64,000 bases of DNA from Brevibacillus antibioticus (GTDB taxonomy: Bacteria > Bacillota > Bacilli > Brevibacillales > Brevibacillaceae): the NCBI RefSeq assembly GCF_005217615.1, contig NZ_SZNK01000001.1:1817501-1881500 (forward strand), given 5' to 3'. Position 1 is the first letter of the stretch, and each line of letters begins with the position of its first letter. The position numbers were made by a program, and so were the translations under genes. Under the pieces are notes generated by a model. The model was not told the DNA's origin. It was given only the letters and a program-made list of their open reading frames with translations, and ran no database searches. Below are positions 26,354 through 34,764 of this stretch, in pieces.

Positions 26354-27241
26354 CTAAATATCCGTGCCGATGCCGACAGCATGCTTAGCATATTCCTCTG
26401 CTACCTTCACTGCTGTCGCCGTCATGATATCCAGATTTCCTGAATACGTAGGGAGGTAATCACCCGCGCCTTCCACTTCCAAAAAAACGGTGATTTTGTT
26501 TTCATCAAAGATCGGTTCTGAGCGCAGGCGGTAACCAGGAACGTATGATTGAATATCGGCAACGGTCTGGTGGATAGCCTTCACGATCGCCTGTCGGTCC
26601 GCACCTTCCTCCACTATTGCATAGATCGTATCTCTCATCAGGATCGGCGGCTCCGCCGGATTCAGGATGATGATTGCCTTGCCTTTCTTTGCTCCGCCGA
26701 TCGCTTCGATACCATGTGCGGTCGTCTCCGTAAATTCGTCGATGTTGGAACGTGTGCCAGGCCCCGCGCTTTTGCTGGAAATAGTAGCCACGATCTCTGC
26801 GTAGCTGACCGAACTCACATTCCCTATGGCATGAACGATCGGAATAGTAGCCTGGCCGCCGCATGTGATCAGATTGATGTTCGTTTCATTCAAATGCGCA
26901 CGGAGATTCACAGATGGTACTACATAGGGACCCACAGCAGCTGGCGTCAGATCGATGGCGAGCTTTCCTGCCTCCTTGAGCGCCTTGGCATGACGAATAT
27001 GTGATTTGGCTGAAGTAGCGTCAAAGACGATATCCGCAAGATCCGTACCGCTTTCCAAAAACGGTTTGAATCCCCCGTCAAATACGTAGTATCCAGCTGC
27101 CTTTGCTCTACGCAGACCATCCGAATCAGGATCGATTCCAATCATGGACGTCAGTTCAAGAATGGGCGACCTTCCAAGCTTGATCATCAGGTCTGTCCCG
27201 ATGTTCCCCGAGCCCAGTATGGCTACTTTTATTTTCTTCAT
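26354..27241 (-). CDS. Acetaldehyde dehydrogenase (acylating)
   Basis: 295-residue CoA-acylating enzyme of the DmpF/MhpF/NbaJ family, making acetyl-CoA and NADH from acetaldehyde. The Rossmann motif is [12 protein letters not shown], the catalytic Cys is in [11 protein letters not shown], and the [16 protein letters not shown] segment is a family hallmark. AAAGGAG precedes ATG 27241. It is expected to form a heterotetramer with the aldolase encoded next, so that acetaldehyde is channelled. Confidence 0.95.
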   Translation of the reverse strand: MKKIKVAILGSGNIGTDLMIKLGRSPILELTSMIGIDPDSDGLRRAKAAGYYVFDGGFKPFLESGTDLADIVFDATSAKSHIRHAKALKEAGKLAIDLTPAAVGPYVVPSVNLRAHLNETNINLITCGGQATIPIVHAIGNVSSVSYAEIVATISSKSAGPGTRSNIDEFTETTAHGIEAIGGAKKGKAIIILNPAEPPILMRDTIYAIVEEGADRQAIVKAIHQTVADIQSYVPGYRLRSEPIFDENKITVFLEVEGAGDYLPTYSGNLDIMTATAVKVAEEYAKHAVGIGTDI

Positions 27242-27264
27242 GCATGGACTCCTTTCCTATTTTT

Positions 27265-28050
27265 TCACTTGCCAAACCTGACTCCTACCGAACCAAGTTC
27301 AGTAATCCGAGTTTGAAATACATCGCCAGGCTTAGCTTCAACCGCTGCTGATAACGCACCAGACAAGATGATTTCTCCTGCTTTGAGTGTAATCCCTAAT
27401 TCATACAGCTTGTTCGCTAACCACGCCACACAGGATGCGGGATTGCCCAATGCGGCGGCACCCACACCGGTATTGACCAGCACCTGATTTTTATAAAACG
27501 CCATTCCAACCAGAGGAAGATCCAGATCTTGCGGTTTCACGGGATGTCCACCCAACACATAGAAGCCCGAGGATGCATTGTCCGCAATGGTGTCTTCGAG
27601 TTTGATTTGCCAGTTGGCGATACGGCTGTCCACGATTTCCAAAGCAGGCACTACATATTCTGTTGCCATCAAGACGTCATAGATGGTTACATGCGGTCCT
27701 ACCAGATCGCGCTTCAGCAGGAAGGCAATTTCTGCTTCTACCTTTGGTGAAAGGACATGCTCGAAAGGCAGTTCACCGTTGTTTTCCACGACCATATCAT
27801 CCAATAGATGTCCATAGTCTGGTTGTTCCACGCCAAGAAGTGTCTGCATGGCTCGAGAGGTCAGGCCGATTTTCTTCCCTGTAATCCTCGCGCCATCTTT
27901 CACTTTTCGCTCAATTGTCTTTAATTGAACGTGGTAAGCCTCTATCTCGCTGATTTGCGGATCCAGTACGGTGAGTGGCGCTACTCCCACCCCTTCACGA
28001 CTCGCCGCTGCTAAATGATCGGCGAATCTCGTAATCTTTTCTATGTCCAC
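27265..28050 (-). CDS. 2-oxopent-4-enoate hydratase (DmpE/NbaH type)
   Basis: About 261 residues. It adds water to 2-oxopent-4-enoate to give 4-hydroxy-2-oxovalerate. DmpE-like signatures are GKKIGLTSRAMQTLLGV, QPDYGHLLDD, SPKVEAEIAFLL, DSRIANWQIKLEDT and AGEIILSGAL. The frame stays open to 28218, but that part overlaps the dehydrogenase gene and lacks family similarity; GGGAGGGA precedes GTG 28050, which I take as the start. It is a paralogue of the last gene of the operon, as hydratase and decarboxylase are in all such meta-pathways. Confidence 0.88.
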   Translation of the reverse strand: MDIEKITRFADHLAAASREGVGVAPLTVLDPQISEIEAYHVQLKTIERKVKDGARITGKKIGLTSRAMQTLLGVEQPDYGHLLDDMVVENNGELPFEHVLSPKVEAEIAFLLKRDLVGPHVTIYDVLMATEYVVPALEIVDSRIANWQIKLEDTIADNASSGFYVLGGHPVKPQDLDLPLVGMAFYKNQVLVNTGVGAAALGNPASCVAWLANKLYELGITLKAGEIILSGALSAAVEAKPGDVFQTRITELGSVGVRFGK

Positions 28051-28082
28051 ACGGCTCCCTCCCTGATTTGCAGTCCTTCTTG

Positions 28083-29549
28083 CTACAATTTCATGGTGAC
28101 TGTCTTGACCTCCGAGTAGAATTCGAAGCTGTGACGTCCGCCTTCGCGGCCAATCCCGCTGTCCTTGGCGCCGCCAAATGGAGTTCGCAAGTCGCGCACA
28201 TACCAGCAATTGATCCATAAAAGACCTGCCTTCACTCGATCAGCCACGCGATGCGCGCGCCGCAGGTCGTTGGTCCAAACCACTCCTGCCAAGCCGTATG
28301 CCGAATCATTGGCGATCCGAATCGCGTCCTCTTCTGTATGAAAAGGAATGATCACGATGACCGGGCCGAAAATCTCTTCCTGCGCCACCCTCATTTTGTT
28401 GTCTACATCATAGAGAACGGTTGGCTCTAGGAAATTGCCGTCCCCCAGCACACTGATCCGTTGTCCGCCATAACCGAGCTTGGCTCCTTCTTCCAGTCCG
28501 ATCTGGATGTGGTGCTCCACCGTTTCCAAGTGACTGCGGGACACCAGCGCTCCCATATCTGTCTCTGGTTCCAGAGGATTTCCCACCTTGATCCTTTGAA
28601 CTGCCGCCACAAATTTGTCCAGAAACTGATCATAGACGCTTTCTTGCACCAACAAACGCGATCCAGCCAGACAAATCTCGCCCTGGTTGCGGAATATCGC
28701 CTCGATCGACCCTTTTACCGCTTCATCAAGATCGGCATCCGCAAACACGATATTGGCTGATTTGCCTCCCAATTCGAGCGATACTGGAATCAATTGCGAA
28801 GCGGCATTCTGCATGACGGTCTTGCCGGTGTTAGATTCTCCTACAAAAGATATCCGGCGCACATAGGGATGCGTCGTCATCGCCGCTCCGACAGTCCCGC
28901 CCGGACCAGTGAGGATGTTGAGCACGCCAGGAGGCAAACCTGCTTCATTGGCAATCTCTCCGAGCATTACCGCAGAGAGAGGCGTGTACGAGGCTGGCTT
29001 TACAACGACGGTATTTCCCGCCGCTAAAGCCGCAGATGCTTTCCAGGTCATCTGCATGAAGGGCAAATTCCATGGAATGATCAGACTTGTCACACCTGCC
29101 GGAGCATATTTGGCGTAGGACATAAAATGGCGCATTTCATAATGCTCATGAACCATGTATTTGGCCATTTCGGCAAAGAAGCGCAAATTGGCCGCCGCCC
29201 TCGGAATATCGAAGCCTCGGCTTTCTTTGATCGGCTTGCCAACATCGAGCGTCTCCACCAAAGCGAGTTCGTCCACACTCTCCATCACCAGGTCAGCCAT
29301 TTTACAGAGAATCTTGGCGCGCTCATCTACCGACATCTCACTCCAAACGCCTGACTCAAACGTACGCTGCGCCACGTCGATTGCCCTATTTGCATCCAGT
29401 ACACTTGCATTGGCTACAGAAGCCAGCTTGAGATTTGTCGCTGGGTTGATCGTATCGAAGGTTTCACCGGAAACAGCGTCCACGTAATCGCCATCTATGA
29501 ATAGCTTGGCGTCTTTTCGTACCTGGTTTTCCTTGGCAGTCAGACTCAT
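28083..29549 (-). CDS. 2-aminomuconate / 2-hydroxymuconate semialdehyde dehydrogenase
   Basis: 488-residue NAD-dependent aldehyde dehydrogenase. The catalytic Cys is in NQGEICLAGSR, the general base Glu in VSLELGGKSANIV, the cofactor loop is SFVGESNTGK, and the C-terminal motif is PFGGAKDSGIGREGG. It belongs to the AmnC/NbaE/DmpC subfamily. In this operon it oxidises 2-aminomuconate-6-semialdehyde to 2-aminomuconate. TAGGAGG precedes ATG 29549; the gap to the deaminase gene is ten bases. Confidence 0.92.
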   Translation of the reverse strand: MSLTAKENQVRKDAKLFIDGDYVDAVSGETFDTINPATNLKLASVANASVLDANRAIDVAQRTFESGVWSEMSVDERAKILCKMADLVMESVDELALVETLDVGKPIKESRGFDIPRAAANLRFFAEMAKYMVHEHYEMRHFMSYAKYAPAGVTSLIIPWNLPFMQMTWKASAALAAGNTVVVKPASYTPLSAVMLGEIANEAGLPPGVLNILTGPGGTVGAAMTTHPYVRRISFVGESNTGKTVMQNAASQLIPVSLELGGKSANIVFADADLDEAVKGSIEAIFRNQGEICLAGSRLLVQESVYDQFLDKFVAAVQRIKVGNPLEPETDMGALVSRSHLETVEHHIQIGLEEGAKLGYGGQRISVLGDGNFLEPTVLYDVDNKMRVAQEEIFGPVIVIIPFHTEEDAIRIANDSAYGLAGVVWTNDLRRAHRVADRVKAGLLWINCWYVRDLRTPFGGAKDSGIGREGGRHSFEFYSEVKTVTMKL

Positions 29550-29559
29550 GGGAATCCTC

Positions 29560-30021
29560 CTAATTCTCGATTTCCAAGATCATCTCTACTTCTACGGCGT
29601 TATTTAGTGGGAGCTGGGCCATCCCTACAGCGGAACGTCCATGCCTGCCTTTCTCTCCAAATAGCTCCACCAACAAATCGGATGCCCCATTCATGACTGT
29701 AGGCTGATCCGTGAAAGCTGGATCGCTGTTAACGAATCCGAGTATTTTGACCACTCGTTTGACTCTAGTCAGTTCCCCTAGCTCATGTTTGGCAACAGCT
29801 AGCAAATTGAGCATGCACTGCCTAGCAGCCAGGTAGCCTTCCTCTATCGTGACATCCTGTCCCAGCTTCCCTCGATATTCGTTTGTCCCTTGGCCTGCCA
29901 GAAAGAGGAGATTGCCCGAACCGACACAACCGACATAATTACCGGCCGGCTGTCTTGGTTCGGGCAGGTCTAGGCCCATAGCCTGTAGACGTTGTTCCGG
30001 TGTTTCAGTCTGATGCTTCAC
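29560..30021 (-). CDS. 2-aminomuconate deaminase (RidA family)
   Basis: 153-residue RidA/YjgF-fold protein with an N-terminal extension like NbaF/AmnD-type 2-aminomuconate deaminases. Motifs are [34 protein letters not shown] and [19 protein letters not shown] (the conserved Arg of RidA proteins is in GRSAVG). It releases ammonia from 2-aminomuconate to give 4-oxalocrotonate. GTG 30021 overlaps the upstream TGA as GTGA, indicating translational coupling to the decarboxylase gene. Confidence 0.9.
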   Translation of the reverse strand: MKHQTETPEQRLQAMGLDLPEPRQPAGNYVGCVGSGNLLFLAGQGTNEYRGKLGQDVTIEEGYLAARQCMLNLLAVAKHELGELTRVKRVVKILGFVNSDPAFTDQPTVMNGASDLLVELFGEKGRHGRSAVGMAQLPLNNAVEVEMILEIEN

Positions 30022-31022
30022 AATCCGTTCATCTCCTTTCTATTCAGGAAGCGAAGCGCGTTTTCACCCAGCAACGCCCGCTTCTGTCCATCCGTCAGCT
30101 CCAAAGTATGATCGATGACTTCCCCGGGAGGTGTTTCACGAAGCAGGAAGGGATAATCCGATCCCATCATGATTCTATCTTCGCCAAAGCGCTTCATCAT
30201 GTATGTGATATTTAGCGGGTCGTACGTCAAGGAATCAAAGTAAAATTGTTTCGCGTACACACTAGGCGGTTGATCGGTCAGTCGCAGATGCGGCCATACC
30301 TTCCAGCCTTGGTCCAGCCTCGGTAGAATATAAGGAAAAGAGCCGCCGCCATGGGCAAAGCAGATTTTCAGACGCGGAAACTTCTCGATCACGCCTCCCA
30401 AGATAAGACTTGCTGCGGCAAGTGCTGTCTCGCTTGGCATCCCGACGGTGTACATCAGGTTGTGCCGCGGCATCCGTTCTCTGCCCAGCGTCTCCCATGG
30501 ATGTACGAAGAGTGGCACATCCCATGTCTGACACATCTCAAAAAAAGGAATCAGGTCCGGTTCGTCCAGATTGTTGCCATTTACGTTGGTACCGATTTCG
30601 ATCCCTCTCAGGCCGAGCTCGTGCATACAGCGATCCATTTCCCGAATGGCTGTCTCGGTGTCCTGCAATGGAACTGTACCCAATCCGATGAAATGATTCG
30701 GATGTTGGTTGACCGTCTCTGCGATAAAATCGTTTTGAATCCGCGCCATCACTTCCGCTTCGGCTGCCTTGGCCCAGTAGGAAAACGTGACCGGAATGGG
30801 TGATAACACCTGCATATCCACGCCTTCTTGCTGCATGTCATGAATCCGTTTTTGGGGGTCCCACACCTGATCCGTCACTTCGCGAAATACTTTTCCCCCG
30901 ACCATGATAGATGCCCCGCATGTGCAAGTGCGGTGCAGAACTGGCCAGCGCTCTCCATGAAATCGTTCAGCTAGGTTGGGGATATCGTCTGGAATAATGT
31001 GGGTATGGAAGTCTACTCGCAT
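30018..31022 (-). CDS. 2-amino-3-carboxymuconate-6-semialdehyde decarboxylase
   Basis: About 334-residue amidohydrolase-superfamily ACMSD (NbaD). Zinc ligands are visible as the DFHTHIIP HxH, the His in LFVHPWE, the His in FAHGGGSFPY and the late Asp in MGSDYPF. It decarboxylates the unstable ring-cleavage product to 2-aminomuconate-6-semialdehyde and so diverts it from quinolinate. ATG 31022 gives the usual MRVDFHTH start; GTG 31028 is an alternative. The gene overlaps the dioxygenase gene by about ten bases and the deaminase gene by four. Confidence 0.93.
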   Translation of the reverse strand: MRVDFHTHIIPDDIPNLAERFHGERWPVLHRTCTCGASIMVGGKVFREVTDQVWDPQKRIHDMQQEGVDMQVLSPIPVTFSYWAKAAEAEVMARIQNDFIAETVNQHPNHFIGLGTVPLQDTETAIREMDRCMHELGLRGIEIGTNVNGNNLDEPDLIPFFEMCQTWDVPLFVHPWETLGRERMPRHNLMYTVGMPSETALAAASLILGGVIEKFPRLKICFAHGGGSFPYILPRLDQGWKVWPHLRLTDQPPSVYAKQFYFDSLTYDPLNITYMMKRFGEDRIMMGSDYPFLLRETPPGEVIDHTLELTDGQKRALLGENALRFLNRKEMNGL

Positions 31023-31549
31023 TTCCACTCACTCGCTTCCGGAGGCATGACGTGCCCGCATTTTTGGCATGTCCTCAGCTCCAGATTGCTATTGAATCCT
31101 TCGATTGCCTCTTTTACCTGCACCTCTATGTTGGTCAGTTGAATCCGTACGCGATGCATTTTTTGGTCGCAGTTTTCGCAGAACCAAGCAAAGTCCTCCA
31201 GTTCTCCCTCAGCTCTGTTGCGCTCAATCACGAGTCCGATCGTATCCGCGATCCGGTGTGGGGAATGCGGGACATTTGCAGGAAGAAGGAACATTTCGCC
31301 TTCTTTGACCGTAATGATCTCACGCTTTCCATCCTGATTGATGATCTCGACAAAGCAATCACCCTTGAGCTGGTAAAAGACTTCCTCAGATGGATCAATG
31401 TGAAAATCCCGTCGTTTATTCGGTCCTCCCACTACCATGACCATTAGTTCTGCATCTTTCCAAATCACCTTGTTATTCACCGGTGGCTTGAGTTGATCGA
31501 TGTGATCCTCGATAAACTTCCACAAATGGATAGGCGCCATTGTACGCAT
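31013..31549 (-). CDS. 3-hydroxyanthranilate 3,4-dioxygenase
   Basis: 178-residue cupin extradiol dioxygenase (NbaC). Iron ligands fit DFHIDPSEEVFYQ (His and Glu) and ANVPHSPHR (His). The C-terminal rubredoxin-like second iron site of the bacterial subgroup is present as CENC and CQKC. It opens 3-hydroxyanthranilate to 2-amino-3-carboxymuconate semialdehyde. GGGAGGG precedes ATG 31549, about 30 bp after the hydroxylase gene. Confidence 0.94.
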   Translation of the reverse strand: MRTMAPIHLWKFIEDHIDQLKPPVNNKVIWKDAELMVMVVGGPNKRRDFHIDPSEEVFYQLKGDCFVEIINQDGKREIITVKEGEMFLLPANVPHSPHRIADTIGLVIERNRAEGELEDFAWFCENCDQKMHRVRIQLTNIEVQVKEAIEGFNSNLELRTCQKCGHVMPPEASEWKCE

Positions 31550-31579
31550 GCTCTATTCCCTCCCTTGTTTTATGAACTC

Positions 31580-33046
31580 TTAGCGAGTTTTGGCAGCAAA
31601 AACGCTGAGCGCATCATCCACCATCGTACAGGCATGAAACTTCTTATAATTGTTGTAAAAAATCGCTAATTTGCGCACCGGATCACCGGTATAGTAGCGC
31701 TCGTATTGCAGCAAACGCTGTCCGAAAGCTTCCCCGCACAGGTCCCACGCGAGCTTAAACAGGCGAACCCGATCTGTACCGGAGATACCCACCCGTCCGG
31801 CATAAAACTTTTCCATATCCGCGACCAACTCAGGATGTTCCAAATCACTGTCGGTCGGAGACATGAGCAAACCGCCTGCTCCTATAATTTGGATGACTTC
31901 GATTGCCCGTGGGTACAGCTTCGGAAGTAGTCCGCGAATGGTTTCGAGCTGCACGTAACCTGGCATGAGCTCGCCCGACGGCAAGGTCTCGTATTCCAGC
32001 TCAGCTGTCCTCAGGAGAGCTCTGAGCGATTCCAGCGATTGCGCTAGCTCCCCGAGATTGTTTTGGACATTCGGATAGACGTCTACCCCGATGGAGTCTG
32101 CCAGCCGCATGGCAACTTCCGTGGCAAATTGGAGCTTCAACAGTCCTCTCACCCCTGTCTGGTGCGCCGGCTGCTGTCCGATGCCTGTCTTTGGATAAAG
32201 CAGGTTGGCTGCTTCTACATTGTTGTACAGGAATAAGCGCTCCCAAGGCACAAGTACGTCATGAAAGACAAGAAGAGCATCCATTTCCTCGAAGCGCGAT
32301 GCCAAAGGATGGTCATAAACGGAACGAATTCCATCCTGCATGGGCTCCCTGCAAATGATGCGCAGGCCAGGAGTGTCAATCGGAATGGCAAATGCCAAGG
32401 CATAACGCTCATCTCCTGGCTGAAACCCGGGGAACGAATAAATGATAACTTCATCCGTAATCGGGGCCAGTGTCGCGAGCATTTTCGCTCCTTTGACGAT
32501 CAACCCTTCCGGCGTCTCCTCTACTGCCCCCAAATGGGTGTACACATCGCTTTGTTCGTGCGAGGACTTGCTGCGGTCATTTTGCGGATTGATAATCGCA
32601 TGCGTTAAAAACAGGTCTTGGTCGCGAACAACCTTGTAATAATTTTTCGCGTTTTCCGCCCACTGCGGATTGTACCTTTCCAAGAAAGACGCATTGCTGT
32701 ATAGCGACGTCAAGACGATATTGAGAAAATCCGGCGTTCTTCCCATCAAACCAAAAGTGGCTTTGGCATAAGCTTCGTACACGGCCCGTTTCGCCTGCAA
32801 CTCCTCAGGGGTCTTTGCAACGAGAAAGGCGTTGTTCACACGCTCGCCAGTCTCCTGACAAATATGGGTTATCTTCTCTTGGTACTTCTCGTCATGCTGC
32901 ATGTCATACAGCTTGGCTATTTCATGAATCGGCTGTCGAAAAACAGCTTCCTCACATACATTTGTGACCTTTCTGCCTTGTAGCCAAATCTCCGGTTGCC
33001 GTGATCTCAAGCCCCGTATGTATTGGTCACCTGTACGGATTCCCAC
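31580..33046 (-). CDS. HpaB-family hydroxylase, probable anthranilate 3-monooxygenase
   Basis: 488-residue FADH2-using monooxygenase of the 4-hydroxyphenylacetate 3-hydroxylase large-subunit family. Landmarks are the N-terminal [11 protein letters not shown], the flavin/substrate region [27 protein letters not shown], and [11 protein letters not shown]. The frame runs up to 33286, but GGAGG seven bases before GTG 33046 gives the family-typical start. It is the first gene of a complete 3-hydroxyanthranilate degradation operon. A homologous HpaB-type anthranilate hydroxylase opens such a cluster in Geobacillus thermodenitrificans NG80-2, so anthranilate is the likely substrate. No flavin reductase is encoded in the operon, so reduced FAD must come from elsewhere. 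Confidence 0.82.
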   Translation of the reverse strand: MGIRTGDQYIRGLRSRQPEIWLQGRKVTNVCEEAVFRQPIHEIAKLYDMQHDEKYQEKITHICQETGERVNNAFLVAKTPEELQAKRAVYEAYAKATFGLMGRTPDFLNIVLTSLYSNASFLERYNPQWAENAKNYYKVVRDQDLFLTHAIINPQNDRSKSSHEQSDVYTHLGAVEETPEGLIVKGAKMLATLAPITDEVIIYSFPGFQPGDERYALAFAIPIDTPGLRIICREPMQDGIRSVYDHPLASRFEEMDALLVFHDVLVPWERLFLYNNVEAANLLYPKTGIGQQPAHQTGVRGLLKLQFATEVAMRLADSIGVDVYPNVQNNLGELAQSLESLRALLRTAELEYETLPSGELMPGYVQLETIRGLLPKLYPRAIEVIQIIGAGGLLMSPTDSDLEHPELVADMEKFYAGRVGISGTDRVRLFKLAWDLCGEAFGQRLLQYERYYTGDPVRKLAIFYNNYKKFHACTMVDDALSVFAAKTR

Positions 33047-33102
33047 TACAATTCCTCCCTGTTGTTTTTGGTTGGTTGCGTCGTTTTTGCACTTAAACCG
33101 CA

Positions 33103-33144
33103 TTATAATGTCTGTCTTTTCTGGAAAATGTAACCCAATTAACA
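33103..33144 (-). promoter_or_regulatory. Catabolic operon promoter with Crp/Fnr-type operator
   Basis: On the minus strand a perfect -10 TATAAT (33108-33103) lacks a -35 box. The dyad TGTAACCCAATTAACA (33129-33144, pattern TGTNA-N6-TNACA) is centred about 40.5 bp upstream of the predicted start near 33096, the class II activator position. It faces two divergent Crp/Fnr genes. Confidence 0.6.
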
Positions 33145-33261
33145 TCACGGCTGAAAAATATAAAATGTCGCTCACCTGATTCATGGGCAACTGAAGATGT
33201 GTAAACGAATTAACATCCATTCTGTTTTTTTTCGAATGCACGTCATTTTCACGTTGAAATA

Positions 33262-33291
33262 TTGGTAAGGAGCTTTTTATATTCATATAAT
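33262..33291 (+). promoter_or_regulatory. Candidate promoter of the Crp/Fnr pair
   Basis: TTGGTA (33262-33267) and TATAAT (33286-33291) have an 18-bp spacer, about 85 bp before the first regulator. The rest of 33047-33376 contains no gene. Confidence 0.45.
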
Positions 33292-33376
33292 CAAGAATAG
33301 TAAGTCTGAATATTAAGACTCGAGCCTAGGTAAATGATTAGAAGAGGCAAGATCATCGATGAGGAAAGGAGCGGTG

Positions 33377-34027
33377 ATGATGGTATCTCCTTTTGAAACG
33401 GATTTGAAATGGGAAACCCTTTTAGAATACGGCACCCGTCAATTTGTGAAAGGAAAAACAGCTATCTATAGGCAAGAGACGATAGGAGAAGGATTTTATT
33501 ATCTACATAAGGGATTAGTCAAGATTGTGACCTCTACTCTCAAGGGGAAAGATCGCCTGGTGAACATCGTAGTCCCTGGTCAAATCATGGGTCTTCAAAC
33601 GATGGATCAACAACCTCATTTCACCACGGCGATTGCTGTAAAGAATGCAGTCGTCTACCATTTCTCCTGTTTGCAATTCCTCGAAATGCTGAAGGTACAC
33701 CCTGAACTCTTGTCTCTTTTCACCCAAACCATCCATCAAAAAATGCGGATTCTTCTAACCGCCATCAACATGAAGACACTGACCTCAGAAGAGCAAATCG
33801 CTCGTCTCCTGCTTAACATTTGCGAAGACTATAAAAACCACGAGGTGCCCCTCACTCAACAAGAGCTAGCTGAATGTGCTGGCCTCACTCGTATCACGGT
33901 CTACAAGATCCTGAAGGTATGGAAGGAACAGGGCATCATTGAAATCAAAAACCGATCCTTTGTCATCAAACGCCCAGATATGCTGAAGCCTCCACAACTC
34001 ACCGCACACACTGCTCGCACCGTGTAA
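33377..34027 (+). CDS. Crp/Fnr family regulator 1
   Basis: About 216 residues: an N-terminal cyclic-nucleotide-binding-type beta-barrel (GEGFYYLHKGLVKIVT, IVVPGQIMGL), a dimerisation helix, and a C-terminal winged helix (PLTQQELAECAGLTRITVYKIL). No N-terminal cysteine cluster for Fe-S sensing is present, so it is not a classical Fnr. AAAGGAG is suitably placed for ATG 33377 (33359 and 33380 are alternatives). It is divergent from the anthranilate operon and probably regulates it through the TGTNA-N6-TNACA site. Confidence 0.87.
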   Translation: MMVSPFETDLKWETLLEYGTRQFVKGKTAIYRQETIGEGFYYLHKGLVKIVTSTLKGKDRLVNIVVPGQIMGLQTMDQQPHFTTAIAVKNAVVYHFSCLQFLEMLKVHPELLSLFTQTIHQKMRILLTAINMKTLTSEEQIARLLLNICEDYKNHEVPLTQQELAECAGLTRITVYKILKVWKEQGIIEIKNRSFVIKRPDMLKPPQLTAHTARTV

Positions 34028-34053
34028 GCATAACAATGTGAAAGGTGGTCACT

Positions 34054-34686
34054 ATGACCTGTCTCCGCTATCAGTGGACCCCGTACCTCATGTATGGCAA
34101 GAAGATCGAAATGGGAAAACAGACAACGATCTACCATCAAGGCGAAGTGGGAACTGGATTTTATTATCTAGACAAAGGGAGCGTAAAGATCACTCTCTTA
34201 TCTGAGAACGGGCATGAGCGGTCTATCGATTACATTCCCACAGGTGGGTTGTTTGGTGAGCACGGCGCCTACAACGGGTCCTATCTGACTTCAGCCATAA
34301 CTACGTCTCCTTCCGTCATTTACTTTTTCTCCGACGAGGTCTTATCCTGCATCTGCCAAGACCACCCTCAGTCGGCCGTGATCTTCACCCATTCACAAAT
34401 CTATAAGCTTCGTCTCCTGGCTGAAATCATCGCGTTCACTGACAGTCCCATTGAGCTTGCGATGGCTAATTATCTGCTGAAACTAATAGCTGTGCACGGA
34501 AATAATCATATTCCGATCGATCAGATGTCTTTTGCTCGCTATATTGATACGTCTCGCATTACGGTGAACAAGACTTTGCAAAAATGGCGACAGCAAGGTT
34601 TGATTGAGCTATCTGAGCGTAGTACCATTCGAGTTGTGGATGTAGAGGGATTGCGGCGGATTTATACTCGCACTCAATGTAAATAG
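34054..34686 (+). CDS. Crp/Fnr family regulator 2
   Basis: About 210 residues with the same layout as the preceding gene: cNMP-type barrel (GTGFYYLDKGSVKITLLSENG, GGLFGEHGAYNG) and a winged helix (PIDQMSFARYIDTSRITVNKTLQKW). AAAGGTGG precedes ATG 34054, 26 bp after the stop of regulator 1. The two are similar but clearly diverged, and could form heterodimers or split control of the operon. A hairpin GGGCGA/TCGCCC at 34686-34710 ends the pair. Confidence 0.87.
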   Translation: MTCLRYQWTPYLMYGKKIEMGKQTTIYHQGEVGTGFYYLDKGSVKITLLSENGHERSIDYIPTGGLFGEHGAYNGSYLTSAITTSPSVIYFFSDEVLSCICQDHPQSAVIFTHSQIYKLRLLAEIIAFTDSPIELAMANYLLKLIAVHGNNHIPIDQMSFARYIDTSRITVNKTLQKWRQQGLIELSERSTIRVVDVEGLRRIYTRTQCK

Positions 34687-34711
34687 GGCGAAGCCATAGC
34701 AGGCTCGCCCC
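34686..34711 (+). terminator. Hairpin after the Crp/Fnr pair
   Basis: GGGCGAAGCC pairs with GGCT-CGCCC around ATAGCA, starting at the stop codon of regulator 2 and followed by a T-poor CAATTTATT. It may act for both this pair and the convergent GTPase gene. Confidence 0.5.
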
Positions 34712-34764
34712 AATTTATTGAAATAACCTTTTGAAAATCTTAATACAGCCCTGTTCGGATCTGC

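Noticed and set aside
24511-28050. The two hydratase-family genes as redundant duplicates
   Set aside because: Their signature segments separate cleanly into DmpE-like and DmpH-like, and their positions match the conserved hydratase-dehydrogenase-aldolase-decarboxylase order.
33047-33286. N-terminal extension of the HpaB-type hydroxylase
   Set aside because: It overlaps the promoter and operator, while GTG 33046 has a strong ribosome binding site and gives the family-typical start.
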